Of a stretch of DNA of 64,000 bases, positions 25,523 through 34,402 are shown one piece after another (position 1 is the first letter of the stretch; each line of letters opens with the position of its first letter). Location: contig NZ_CP061368.1 in the NCBI RefSeq assembly GCF_014725735.1, positions 299,225 to 363,224 on the forward strand, in the 5' to 3' direction. Both the position numbers and the translations under genes were made by a program. The stretch is from Wenzhouxiangella sp. AB-CW3 (GTDB taxonomy: Bacteria; Pseudomonadota; Gammaproteobacteria; Xanthomonadales; Wenzhouxiangellaceae). The notes under the pieces are model-generated. The model did no database searches. It was not told the DNA's origin and saw only the letters and a list, made by a program, of their open reading frames with translations.

Positions 25523-27565
25523 ATGCAAGCTCCTTCAGCGGTTCTAGACCGTGTTCGTCAGTTCTATGTTGAGGGTCGAATTGTCGATGCCACCGATCTG
25601 TGTATCGATGGCTTGATTGATGCCCCCGATGACCCTGAATTGCATTTTCTGCTGGCGCTGTGCGATGAGCAACAGGGCCGGTTTCAGGAAGCCCGAGCGC
25701 GGCTGGAGCGTGTGCTGAACGGTGCGGCCGAGCATGTCGAGGCACGCTTCAATCTCGCCCGTATGCTGGCTGCTGGCGGCGAGATCGAGCAGGCCCGGGC
25801 GCATCTGTCCGAGTGCGTGTCGCTGAACCCGGGGCACGCGGCGGCCCACACCCTGAGAGCGCGCATGGACCTGGTCGAGGGCCACCGGAAGCAGGCCCGG
25901 GCCGGATTCCGCACCGCCTTGCGCGCCGACGAGAACCATGTACCCGCGCTGTTGAGTCTGGCGTCCCTGCACCTGGATGCCGCCGAGCTGGATCAGGCCA
26001 ACGAATACGCCTCGCGAGCCGTACAGCTCGCGCCGACGGATGTCCGCGCACAACTGGTCATGGCGCAGGTGTTCATGGCCAGGGGAATGTTTGACTTTGC
26101 CGAGCGTTGCCTGGGTAATGCGCTGTCGCTGGATGGTGGGCGCCTGGAGACGCACATTGTCCATGCGGAGTTGTTGCAGCATCAGGGTCGCCATCATGAT
26201 GCGGTGTCCGCTTTCGAGCGCGCCCGTGCGGCCGGGGCCGAGCTTGGGGAGCTGTTGCCGGGGTTGGCCATCAGCCTGGCCCAGGTCGGACGGCTGGCCG
26301 AGGTCAATGCGCTGATCGATGTGTATGAGCCGGCTCCGAGTGATCAGGCCCTGTTGATCCACCTTTCCGATCTCCTCGTCGCACAAGGTGATGCCGACGG
26401 CCTGGCCCGGTTGGCCGGGCGAGTCGGTCGAACACTTCCGTCGCTCAGGTCCTGGCTGGAAGCCAGCCGTGCCGAGCTGATTGAAGACCACGGCACAGCC
26501 CTGGATAGGGCGGAGTCCTTGCTTGAAGAAGACGACCCCGATTTGCAGCTTCGGGCGCGTCTGCTGGTCGGCCGGATTGGTGTGGAAAGGAACGATCCGG
26601 AATCGGTGGCCGATGCAGTGGCCTGTCTGGCCGAGCAGCGCCAGGCCAGTGAGACGATGTGCTGGGAGGCCGCGCAACTGCTGCGCGATGTGAATTTGCC
26701 CGAAGCCGGGGAGCGTGTCCTCGGTCATCTGCTGGAGCGCAAGAAGCTGGATGAGCAGGTGCGTGCCCGGACCCAGAACCTGCGTGTGGACCTGCTGGAC
26801 CGTGCTGGCGACTACCAGGCGGCCACCGAACTGATGGAGCATGCGGCCTGGCGGCAGCCCGTACTGGGCGAACCGGCTTATCTGGAGTGGCGCGGAGATG
26901 TCGAAGAGGCGCTGGCCCCCGTACTGGCCGAGGACTGGGAGGGTTTGCCATCCGATGGTGACGGTTCCAATCCGGTGTTTGTCGGTGGGTGGCCTTACGA
27001 AGGGCGCGACCTGATGCTTGCCGCGCTTGCCCGGATGCCGGGCCTGGGTGTGATGCCCGAGGCCGAATGGTCCGGGCGCCTGGAGTGTCTGGAGCTGCCA
27101 GTGGATGTCCGCCGTTTTGGCAGGGCCGACCCGGCGTTGCTGCATCTGGCCCGACGGCGATACCTGCGTCACCAGCCCAGGGGGCGCCGGCCCGTGGAGC
27201 CGGCCTTTGTGCAGGCAGCCGATCTGGCACAGATTGCTCGCCTGTTTCCCGGTGCGGCCTATATTCGTCCGACTGCCACCGAGCACTATCTCCGGATGCA
27301 ATGGCAGTTGGCTGGTTACCAACGGATCCAGGACATGCTCGATGCCTGGCGCCATGACCTGGACGTGCTGGGGCATCTGCGTGATGCGCTGCCGATCAGT
27401 ATCATCGACGTGCCTGTTGACAGGCTGCTCACCGATCCTGCCGATGCACTGGCCAGATTGCATGAGGCGCTGTCGGTTGCACAGGGCGAAGACATGAGCG
27501 GCTTGCTCAAGCACCTGGCCGACAGGCTGGGCTACCGCCAACCGGATCACTGGCAGAACTATTGA
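25523..27565 (+). CDS. TPR protein with degenerate sulfotransferase-like C-terminus
   Basis: 680 residues, no signal peptide. Residues 1 to about 450 are TPR repeats (for example AAHTLRARMDLVEGHRKQAR). The C-terminal third resembles the sulfotransferase fold found after TPRs in many marine bacteria: PVFVGGWPYEGRDLMLAALARMPG sits where the PAPS-binding loop VGMPRSGTTL would be, and LARLFPGAAYIRP where FP-x-A-x-F/Y-I is expected. The key Arg-Ser-Gly-Thr of the loop is replaced, so PAPS binding is doubtful. The start has GGAG at 7 bp. It follows the TonB cluster by 65 bp and may be co-transcribed. Confidence 0.7.
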   Translation: MQAPSAVLDRVRQFYVEGRIVDATDLCIDGLIDAPDDPELHFLLALCDEQQGRFQEARARLERVLNGAAEHVEARFNLARMLAAGGEIEQARAHLSECVSLNPGHAAAHTLRARMDLVEGHRKQARAGFRTALRADENHVPALLSLASLHLDAAELDQANEYASRAVQLAPTDVRAQLVMAQVFMARGMFDFAERCLGNALSLDGGRLETHIVHAELLQHQGRHHDAVSAFERARAAGAELGELLPGLAISLAQVGRLAEVNALIDVYEPAPSDQALLIHLSDLLVAQGDADGLARLAGRVGRTLPSLRSWLEASRAELIEDHGTALDRAESLLEEDDPDLQLRARLLVGRIGVERNDPESVADAVACLAEQRQASETMCWEAAQLLRDVNLPEAGERVLGHLLERKKLDEQVRARTQNLRVDLLDRAGDYQAATELMEHAAWRQPVLGEPAYLEWRGDVEEALAPVLAEDWEGLPSDGDGSNPVFVGGWPYEGRDLMLAALARMPGLGVMPEAEWSGRLECLELPVDVRRFGRADPALLHLARRRYLRHQPRGRRPVEPAFVQAADLAQIARLFPGAAYIRPTATEHYLRMQWQLAGYQRIQDMLDAWRHDLDVLGHLRDALPISIIDVPVDRLLTDPADALARLHEALSVAQGEDMSGLLKHLADRLGYRQPDHWQNY

Positions 27566-27645
27566 CCGGCCCGGCGTTTCGGTCTCGCTCCCCTGGTCGG
27601 ACCCGGACTGAAGCGTCTGCGCCCTGTGATAATATCGGGCCGCAG

Positions 27646-30600
27646 ATGAAATCGGTGGCTTGCAATGACGTGCGATATCAACCCGCCATCCTGACCTGGT
27701 GGCTGGCGATGCTGTTGCTTATCCTGGCAACCGCGTCAACAGCAGCCCACGACCTCGGTCCGGTGGTGCGATCGATTTCGGTGTCCGACGGGCTGCCCGA
27801 CAGCATGGTCGAGGCGGTTATCCAGGATGCTCATGGTTATGTCTGGATCGGCACGCAAAGCGGCCTGGTTCGCCATGAAGGCGATCGGTTGAATATTCTG
27901 GGTGCCGATCCGGACAGCGACGATCCATTGCCCGGGCGCAATATCATGACGCTGGCCGCCCACAGCGACGGCACGGTCTGGGCCGCGGTCTCCGGGCAGG
28001 GCGTGGTCCAGATCGGCCCTGACCTCCTGCAGAAGCGCCATCTTGCGCCCAAGGCCAGAGGGGGGTCTTTGCCCGACTCCAATGTCTGGAGCATGGTCGA
28101 GGACTGTCAGGGCGACATGTGGATGGCCCTGATGCAGGGGGGAGTGGTGCGCTTCCGCCCGGACACCGGCGAGTTGCAGCACTTTCCCCAGACCGAGGAG
28201 TCCGGACTCCATCCGGACGGCTTTCAGGTCAGCCTGGACCGTGGTGATGACTGCCGAATCTGGCTGGCGCAGACAGAACAGGTCAACGTGATCACCCCCG
28301 GCGAAGAGGATCGATTCCGCAAGGTGGCACCATCGTCGGAAGGGGGTACCATCCTGACCGTGCGCGTGCTTGATGGTGAGGTCTATTACAACGATCGTTC
28401 GCGCCTTTACAGGATTCGGGAATCGCATGACGAACCGGAGAAAGTGCTGCGCGCCGCGGGTGTTATCACGGACTTCACCCTCGCCCCGGACGATGCCGAC
28501 ATTCTCGTGTCCAGCTACGCCGGCCTGTATCGCCTGCCCCGCAACGGTGCAACCCCAAGCTTGATCAGCGCCATTCAGGGACTGAACGACGGCTTGCCAA
28601 GCTCCACCTTGATGAGCGTGATGGTCGACCGTGAGGGGGGTACCTGGATGGGTATTCCACGACACGGAGTCGCGTACCTGGCTCCGGGGCATGAAGCCTT
28701 CAGGCGCTATCAGTCAGTGCCCGGACGTGAGTCGGCACTGGACCTCGATGTCGTTTTTGCGCTGACCGAGCTGCCCGAGGCCAACCGGCTCTGGATGGGT
28801 GGCAGGTCGCGGGAGAGCATGCGCGTGCTGGACCTGAATACCGGCAGTGTCCAGAGCCTGGGCGAGTACCTGGACAATCCGGAACTCGAAGAGATGGCCG
28901 CACCCGTTGCCGATCTGCATGTTGAACAGGACACCATGCTGGCAACATCCCTCCAATTTGTTGACCGTATCCATGCTGACGGCACGTCGGAGCGCCTTAT
29001 CGACCGTGAAACCGTGGATGGCGGCACACCCAGCTTCGCCTTGCCCGATGGTGAGGCACATGTCTGGGTGGGAACCATTGATGTCGGTTTGATCCGGCTG
29101 AATACCGAAACGGGTGAACGGGAGCACTTCTGGGGAGAGGGTGAAGGTCGTTATCATTGGCCGGAGGGGCGTCCGGTAGCGCTGGAGTCAGGCCCGGATG
29201 GACAGTGGTGGGCGCTTGCCGGCGGAGGTATCTACCGGCTGGAAGAAGATGGCTTCGTCCGTCAGGTTGAGCCCTCACGCCCCCCCTTTCTCGCCGGTGG
29301 CTGGCACGGGGAGGAGTTATGGGCGGCTACCGAAACCCACCTCAAACGCTGGCGTCGGAATGGTCACGCGCTTGAACAGACCGACCGGTTTGAAATGGCC
29401 GGGCACTTGCGTCCGGGGCGTGTCCTCAGGATCCTTCGACAGGAAGATGACTCGATCTGGCTGGCTCGATCCAGTGGCCTGGTCCACCTGGATCCTGATA
29501 CTGGACATTTCCGTGAGTTTACCCGCGCCGATGGGCTGGCAGTCAGCGAGCTTCGTCGTCGGGCCATTACCTGGCTGGCCGACGGCCGCCTGGTGCTGGG
29601 TGGTACGGGCGGCCTGGTCGTGGTGGATACCGACCTGGTGGGCGGAACCCGGGTAGAGCCCCCGATTTACGTGCGTGGCGTGAGCGTTGGGGGCCGTTTC
29701 CACGCCCTGTCTCCTGATCGTGAGCAACGCGAAAGGATCATGCTGTCTCACAACGAGAACAGCTTTTACGTCGACTACACCGCGCTGTCCTACCTGTCGT
29801 TTGACCAGAATCGCTATCGTGTTCGGCTGGAGGGGTGGGATGACAAGTGGCTGGAACTGGTGGGTCAGACACGCTTTCACTACAGCAACTTGCCGCCCGG
29901 CGATTACCGTTTTCAGGTCCGGGCGGCAGCGGCCGATGGCCACTGGAACGAAACGGGAGATGCCGTCGAACTGTCGATTCGGCAGCCCCCGTGGCTGAGT
30001 GGCTGGGCGCTGTCGGCCTACGCGATACTGGGTTTGACCGGTGTGGGTGCCGGCTGGAAAAGCTATTCCAATGCCCGTCGTCGGCGTCGTGAAATGCGCG
30101 AGGTACGACAGAAGCGGGTGCAGGCCGAGGAGCAGCGCCAGGTCATCGAGCGCCTAAATCGCAATCTGGATCCGCAAAGGCTGGCGACTACCATTGGCGA
30201 GGAGATGCTGGAAGTCACCGGTGGACGCGTCGCGTGGGTCGGCCTGACACAGGAGCATCTGCCCCGCCAAGTGATCCCGGTCGGTCAAGCGGACGAAGGG
30301 ATCAGCCGTGAGGAATGGCGAAGTCGACTCAATGCTGCTGACGGCGAGACCTCCATGGCCGTCTCGCTGGAAAGCGAGGGCGAAGTCTTAGGTCAGGTGC
30401 TGATCGGTGCCGGTGCGGCCGGGTTTGTGCCCGCAGGCATCGAGCGGGTCAACCTGTTGCGGGAGATGTGCGGACAGGCACTGCGCAATGCCGCCCTGCT
30501 GGAACAAGTCCGGGCCCTGGCGGTGAGTGCAGAGCAGGCCAGTGCGGCCAAGTCCGAATTCCTGGCGACCATGAGTCACGAAATCCGTACCCCCCTGCAC

Positions 30601-31605
30601 GGTGTGCTGGGCATGGTCGAGCTGCTATACGAATCAGAAAACGATCCCGCGCAGCAGGGGATTCTCAATACACTAAGGCAGTCCGGCTTGCAGTTGCAGC
30701 GCATCATCGACGATGTACTCGACATCTCGCGCATCGAGGCTGGTCGCCTGAGCCTGCACCCACAGCCCTTTGAACTGACGGCCATGCTCGAGCAGGTCAT
30801 CGATCTGCACGCGCCCAATGCCGCCCGCAAGGGACTGGATTTGCGCCTGCGCATGGCATCCACGTTGCCGATCATGGCCATCGGCGATGCCGATCGCATT
30901 TCCCAGGTGCTGGGCAACCTGCTCAGCAATGCCGTCAAGTTCACCAACTTCGGTGGAATTGAACTCAATGCCGAGCTCGATGCGAAGGGCATGCTGCGCC
31001 TCACGGTCAGTGACTCGGGCTCCGGAATCAGCGCCCGGGATCGTGACCGATTGTTTGAACCGTTTACGCAGCTCGACGCGTCCATCACGCGGTCACACAG
31101 CGGGTCGGGTCTGGGTCTGGCCATCTGCCGACGTCTGGTCAATGCCATGGACGGGCAACTGGAGCTGCTGGACAGTTGTTATCCGGGCAGCCGCTTTATG
31201 GTGCGGCTACCCCTGTTTCCGCAATCGCTTGGCAAGCCGGCACTGCCGCGAACCCGTCTGCTCGAGGGCATGGCCATTGCCGTACTGGCCGAAGCGCCCA
31301 CGCGTCGGGTGCTGCACCGCCTGTGTCGACGCTGGGGCGTGCAACTGATCAATGCCACCACCTCCGAACCGCGCCTGTGTTCGATTCTGCTGGTCGATGC
31401 GCGTTGCAGTCAGGTGCTGACCGACCCGGAAGAGTGGTGCGAGTACGCCACCCGCATTGCCTGGTTGCAGTCGCCCTACCTGCGCTCCAGTCCGGAAGAG
31501 GCGCGATTGCCCGAGGAAGCACACTTTCTGCGCTGGCCGCTGGTGGAGAGCCGACTGATCGGCATGTTGCTGGACCTGGCCATAGCCGGTGGACGCAAGC
31601 GCTGA
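27646..31605 (+). CDS. Two-component propeller sensor histidine kinase
   Basis: 1319 residues. Signal/anchor helix (ILTWWLAMLLLILATASTAA), then a periplasmic beta-propeller of Reg_prop repeats (DAHGYVWIGTQSGLVRHEGD; MVDREGGTWMGIPRHGVAYL) to about residue 670. A Y_Y_Y domain follows (about 675-780; FDQNRYRVRLEGWDDKWLEL), a membrane helix (about 782-803) and a GAF-like region. The HisKA domain has His978 in MSHEIRTPLHGVLG, and the HATPase domain has GNLLSNAVKFTN, DSGSGIS and GSGLGLAI. The last 115 residues look like a receiver-type fold without the Asp pocket. No partner regulator is adjacent. The ATG chosen precedes the anchor helix; longer frames overlap the TPR gene. Confidence 0.92.
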   Translation: MKSVACNDVRYQPAILTWWLAMLLLILATASTAAHDLGPVVRSISVSDGLPDSMVEAVIQDAHGYVWIGTQSGLVRHEGDRLNILGADPDSDDPLPGRNIMTLAAHSDGTVWAAVSGQGVVQIGPDLLQKRHLAPKARGGSLPDSNVWSMVEDCQGDMWMALMQGGVVRFRPDTGELQHFPQTEESGLHPDGFQVSLDRGDDCRIWLAQTEQVNVITPGEEDRFRKVAPSSEGGTILTVRVLDGEVYYNDRSRLYRIRESHDEPEKVLRAAGVITDFTLAPDDADILVSSYAGLYRLPRNGATPSLISAIQGLNDGLPSSTLMSVMVDREGGTWMGIPRHGVAYLAPGHEAFRRYQSVPGRESALDLDVVFALTELPEANRLWMGGRSRESMRVLDLNTGSVQSLGEYLDNPELEEMAAPVADLHVEQDTMLATSLQFVDRIHADGTSERLIDRETVDGGTPSFALPDGEAHVWVGTIDVGLIRLNTETGEREHFWGEGEGRYHWPEGRPVALESGPDGQWWALAGGGIYRLEEDGFVRQVEPSRPPFLAGGWHGEELWAATETHLKRWRRNGHALEQTDRFEMAGHLRPGRVLRILRQEDDSIWLARSSGLVHLDPDTGHFREFTRADGLAVSELRRRAITWLADGRLVLGGTGGLVVVDTDLVGGTRVEPPIYVRGVSVGGRFHALSPDREQRERIMLSHNENSFYVDYTALSYLSFDQNRYRVRLEGWDDKWLELVGQTRFHYSNLPPGDYRFQVRAAAADGHWNETGDAVELSIRQPPWLSGWALSAYAILGLTGVGAGWKSYSNARRRRREMREVRQKRVQAEEQRQVIERLNRNLDPQRLATTIGEEMLEVTGGRVAWVGLTQEHLPRQVIPVGQADEGISREEWRSRLNAADGETSMAVSLESEGEVLGQVLIGAGAAGFVPAGIERVNLLREMCGQALRNAALLEQVRALAVSAEQASAAKSEFLATMSHEIRTPLHGVLGMVELLYESENDPAQQGILNTLRQSGLQLQRIIDDVLDISRIEAGRLSLHPQPFELTAMLEQVIDLHAPNAARKGLDLRLRMASTLPIMAIGDADRISQVLGNLLSNAVKFTNFGGIELNAELDAKGMLRLTVSDSGSGISARDRDRLFEPFTQLDASITRSHSGSGLGLAICRRLVNAMDGQLELLDSCYPGSRFMVRLPLFPQSLGKPALPRTRLLEGMAIAVLAEAPTRRVLHRLCRRWGVQLINATTSEPRLCSILLVDARCSQVLTDPEEWCEYATRIAWLQSPYLRSSPEEARLPEEAHFLRWPLVESRLIGMLLDLAIAGGRKR

Positions 31606-31662
31606 ATCCGGCCGTGATTGCAGGTACACTCTGAAGACGTTGTTGCCAGGGAGAATGTCGCA

Positions 31663-32247
31663 ATGGAATGGATTGTATTGGCGATCATCGTTATCGCGGT
31701 GGTCTTCTCGATTGTTCTGTACAACCGGCTGGTCGCCGGTCGTAACCGCTACAAGAACGCCTTCGCCCAGATCGACGTGCAGCTCAATCGCCGTCACGAC
31801 CTGATTCCCAACCTGGTCGAAGTCGCCCGGCGATACATGAGCCATGAGCGCGAGACGCTTGAAGCCGTGATCCAGGCCCGCAACGGTGCCCAGCAGCAGT
31901 TGCGGCAGACTGCATCCGATCCGACCGATCCGGATGGCATGCGCAAACTGTCGGAAGCCGAACAGGGACTGTCGGGCGCCCTGGGAAGGTTGTTTGCCCT
32001 GTCGGAGAACTATCCGGACCTCAAGGCCAACCAGAACATGATGCAGTTGTCCGAAGAGCTGACCAGCACGGAAAACAAGGTAGCCTTCGCCCGCCAGGCC
32101 TTCAACGACGCGGTGATGAATTACAACATCCTGCGCGAGAGCTTCCCCAGCAACATCATCGCCAACATGTTCAGTTTCAAGCCGGCAGAACTGCTCGAAA
32201 TCGACGCACCGGAGAAGCGCGAAGCGGTGAAGGTGGATTTTGGTTGA
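31663..32247 (+). CDS. lemA: LemA family protein
   Basis: 194 residues. One N-terminal membrane helix (EWIVLAIIVIAVVFSIVLYNRLV), then the LemA helical domain with FAQIDVQLNRRHDLIPNLVE and ERETLEAVIQARN, ending FSFKPAELLEIDAPEKREAV. GGGAG lies 9 bp before the ATG. LemA is routinely paired with an M48 membrane protease, as here, although 246 bp with a heptamer-repeat element separate the two. Function is poorly defined; envelope stress or protease-linked quality control is a fair inference. Confidence 0.94.
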   Translation: MEWIVLAIIVIAVVFSIVLYNRLVAGRNRYKNAFAQIDVQLNRRHDLIPNLVEVARRYMSHERETLEAVIQARNGAQQQLRQTASDPTDPDGMRKLSEAEQGLSGALGRLFALSENYPDLKANQNMMQLSEELTSTENKVAFARQAFNDAVMNYNILRESFPSNIIANMFSFKPAELLEIDAPEKREAVKVDFG

Positions 32248-32254
32248 GGGAAGG

Positions 32255-32465
32255 GTTGAGTGTGAAGGGCGGGCGTTAGTTGTGGTTTGGAGGGCAGTCT
32301 GAGGATGTTGCTTCCGGAACGCGCTTGCGTTGGGTGTTATGTGTTAGGTGTTAGGTGTTATAAAACAATGACTTAATCAAGGTGCAACTACAGCCACCTC
32401 AAACTCCTCCCCTTAACACTTAACACTTAACACTTAACACTTAACACTTAACACTTCACACCTAG
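32255..32465 (+). repeat. Heptamer-array intergenic element, family A, copy 1
   Basis: Order: short array (GTGTGAA), core 1 starting GGGCGGGCGTTAGTTG, a middle array of GTGTTAG units (about 32332-32360), core 2 ending CCACCTCAAACTCCTCCCC, then an array of TTAACAC units repeated about seven times (32412-32463). The outer arrays are complementary in type, so the element is roughly palindromic at its edges. The same order with homologous cores occurs at 40127-40376 on the opposite strand. No coding potential. It separates lemA from its M48 partner. Confidence 0.85.
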
Positions 32466-32493
32466 ACCCCCTTGCTGCCTACTGGAACGTGAG

Positions 32494-34386
32494 ATGAACT
32501 TCTTCGAGCACCAAGACCGGGCCCGGCGTCAGACCGGTCTGCTGGTATTTCTGTTCGGCCTGGCCGTGCTGGGGATCGTGCTGGCGGCCAATGCCGTGGT
32601 GCTGTTTACCGTCGGGCCGGATCCTGAGCTGCTTGTCGGGGTGACCATTTTCACTGGTGGAACCATCCTACTGGCCAGCCTGGTGCGCACCATGCAGATG
32701 CGCAGTGGCGGTGGAGAGGTGGCTCGCCAGTTGGGGGGTACGCTGGTCGATCACGATACCAGCGACCCGCTGCGCCGACGTTTGCGCAACGTGGTCGAGG
32801 AAATGGCCATTGCCTCGGGAGTACCCGTGCCCGAGATCTACGTGCTCGAACACGAACAGGGCATCAATGCCTTTGCTGCCGGCTATTCGCCGGCCGATGC
32901 TGCGGTGGCCGTGACCCGGGGTGCGCTGGAGAATCTCGACAGGCATGAGCTGCAGGGCGTGATCGCCCATGAGTTCAGTCATATTCTCAATGGCGACATG
33001 CGGCTCAACATTCGCCTGATTGGTTTTCTGTTCGGCATTCTGGTCATCGCCATACTTGGCCGGCGAATGCTGTTTTCCGCCCGTTTCGCGCGTGACAGTC
33101 GCGGTGCGGGGGGAGCCGTGATGATCGGTCTGGTGATTGTCATCATCGGCTATATCGGCCTGTTCTTCGGACGCTGGATTCGTGCCGCCGTATCGCGTCA
33201 GCGCGAGTTCCTGGCTGATGCCTCGGCCGTGCAGTTCACCCGCCACCCCGACGGCATTGCCGGCGCACTCAAGAAGATCAAGGCGCTGTATGCCGGCTCT
33301 TACCTGACTACCGACGCCGAAGAAGTCGGGCACATGATGTTCGGTCAGGCCATGGGCTACCAGATGTTTGCCACGCATCCCCCCCTCGAGGACCGAATTC
33401 GCGCCATCGACCCATCGTTTCAGCCCGACGACATCGAGCGCATTGCCCGGCGCATGGACCGGCATTCGCAAGCCCGGGCGGCCGAGGCCGAGGAGGCTGC
33501 GCGTGAAGAAACGCCAGAACGCGGGCCCGGTGGGCTGACATTGGACGCCGACCGCCTCTCGGAGAAGATAGGCCAGCCGGGACTCAGCCAGGTATTTCTG
33601 GCCGCCGCCCTGGTCGCGGCCATACCGCGTCAGCTCGAGCGTGCTGCCCATTCAGACGAGTGGGCGCAGGAGGTGATCTGCTATCTCCTGCTATCGGATG
33701 ATCCCGACGTGCGCGAGGAACAATTGCTGGCAGTCGTCCGCAGCCTGGGCAGCGAAAGCGAGGGCCAGGTGCGTGCCTTGCGGCAGAGCGTACCCGACTT
33801 GCCCCATGAGCAGCGTTTGCCGCTGCTGGAAATGGCGTTTCCATCCTTGCGGCGCCGGCCGGAGAGAGAGTTGCTCGAACTGATGCGGCTGGTGGAAGCC
33901 CTGGTGGCCGCTGATGGACGCATGGACGTATTCGAGTACGCGTTGGCACGCCTGACCAATCGTCAGATCCAGGATGCCCTGCAGCCAGGACGGGTGCGTC
34001 AGTCCGGCAACAGGAAACTCACCGCGCTCAAGCCGGAAGTCATCGATCTGCTGGTCATTCTGGCCTGGCACGGGCACCCCGACCGGCCCGAGGCGGTTCA
34101 GTCGGCGCTGGAGTCGGCCCTGGCGCAGGTCGAACTGGACATGCCGTCCGAACTGCCGAATACCGATGACTGGACCGGGCGGCTGGATGCGGCCCTGAAT
34201 TCGGTGGACCGGCTGAAACCCTCAGAGAAGAAGCGCCTGGTCGACGCCATGGCTTGCTGCGTGCTGGATGATGGGCAGGTCATCCCTGATGAAATGGACT
34301 TGCTGCGGGTCATCTGCGGTCTGCTTCATGTCCCCATCCCGATGCTGGAGCAGGCGTCGGAGGAGGCGGACCAGGAAGCCCGGTAG
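32494..34386 (+). CDS. M48 family membrane metallopeptidase with TerB-like C-terminal extension
   Basis: 630 residues. Two N-terminal membrane segments, then the zinc motif HEFSH (GVIAHEFSHILNGDMRLN), two further hydrophobic segments (GFLFGILVIAILG; MIGLVIVIIGYIGLFFG), and REFLADASAVQFTR with the third zinc ligand Glu. This is the HtpX/M48B core, up to about residue 310. The remaining roughly 300 residues, absent from HtpX, are helical and include LVAADGRMDVFEYALARL and CCVLDDGQVIPDEMDLLRVI, which look like TerB-type acidic metal-binding repeats. Likely inner-membrane protein quality control together with LemA. Confidence 0.92.
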   Translation: MNFFEHQDRARRQTGLLVFLFGLAVLGIVLAANAVVLFTVGPDPELLVGVTIFTGGTILLASLVRTMQMRSGGGEVARQLGGTLVDHDTSDPLRRRLRNVVEEMAIASGVPVPEIYVLEHEQGINAFAAGYSPADAAVAVTRGALENLDRHELQGVIAHEFSHILNGDMRLNIRLIGFLFGILVIAILGRRMLFSARFARDSRGAGGAVMIGLVIVIIGYIGLFFGRWIRAAVSRQREFLADASAVQFTRHPDGIAGALKKIKALYAGSYLTTDAEEVGHMMFGQAMGYQMFATHPPLEDRIRAIDPSFQPDDIERIARRMDRHSQARAAEAEEAAREETPERGPGGLTLDADRLSEKIGQPGLSQVFLAAALVAAIPRQLERAAHSDEWAQEVICYLLLSDDPDVREEQLLAVVRSLGSESEGQVRALRQSVPDLPHEQRLPLLEMAFPSLRRRPERELLELMRLVEALVAADGRMDVFEYALARLTNRQIQDALQPGRVRQSGNRKLTALKPEVIDLLVILAWHGHPDRPEAVQSALESALAQVELDMPSELPNTDDWTGRLDAALNSVDRLKPSEKKRLVDAMACCVLDDGQVIPDEMDLLRVICGLLHVPIPMLEQASEEADQEAR

Positions 34387-34402
34387 AGCAGACCGGATCG
34401 AC

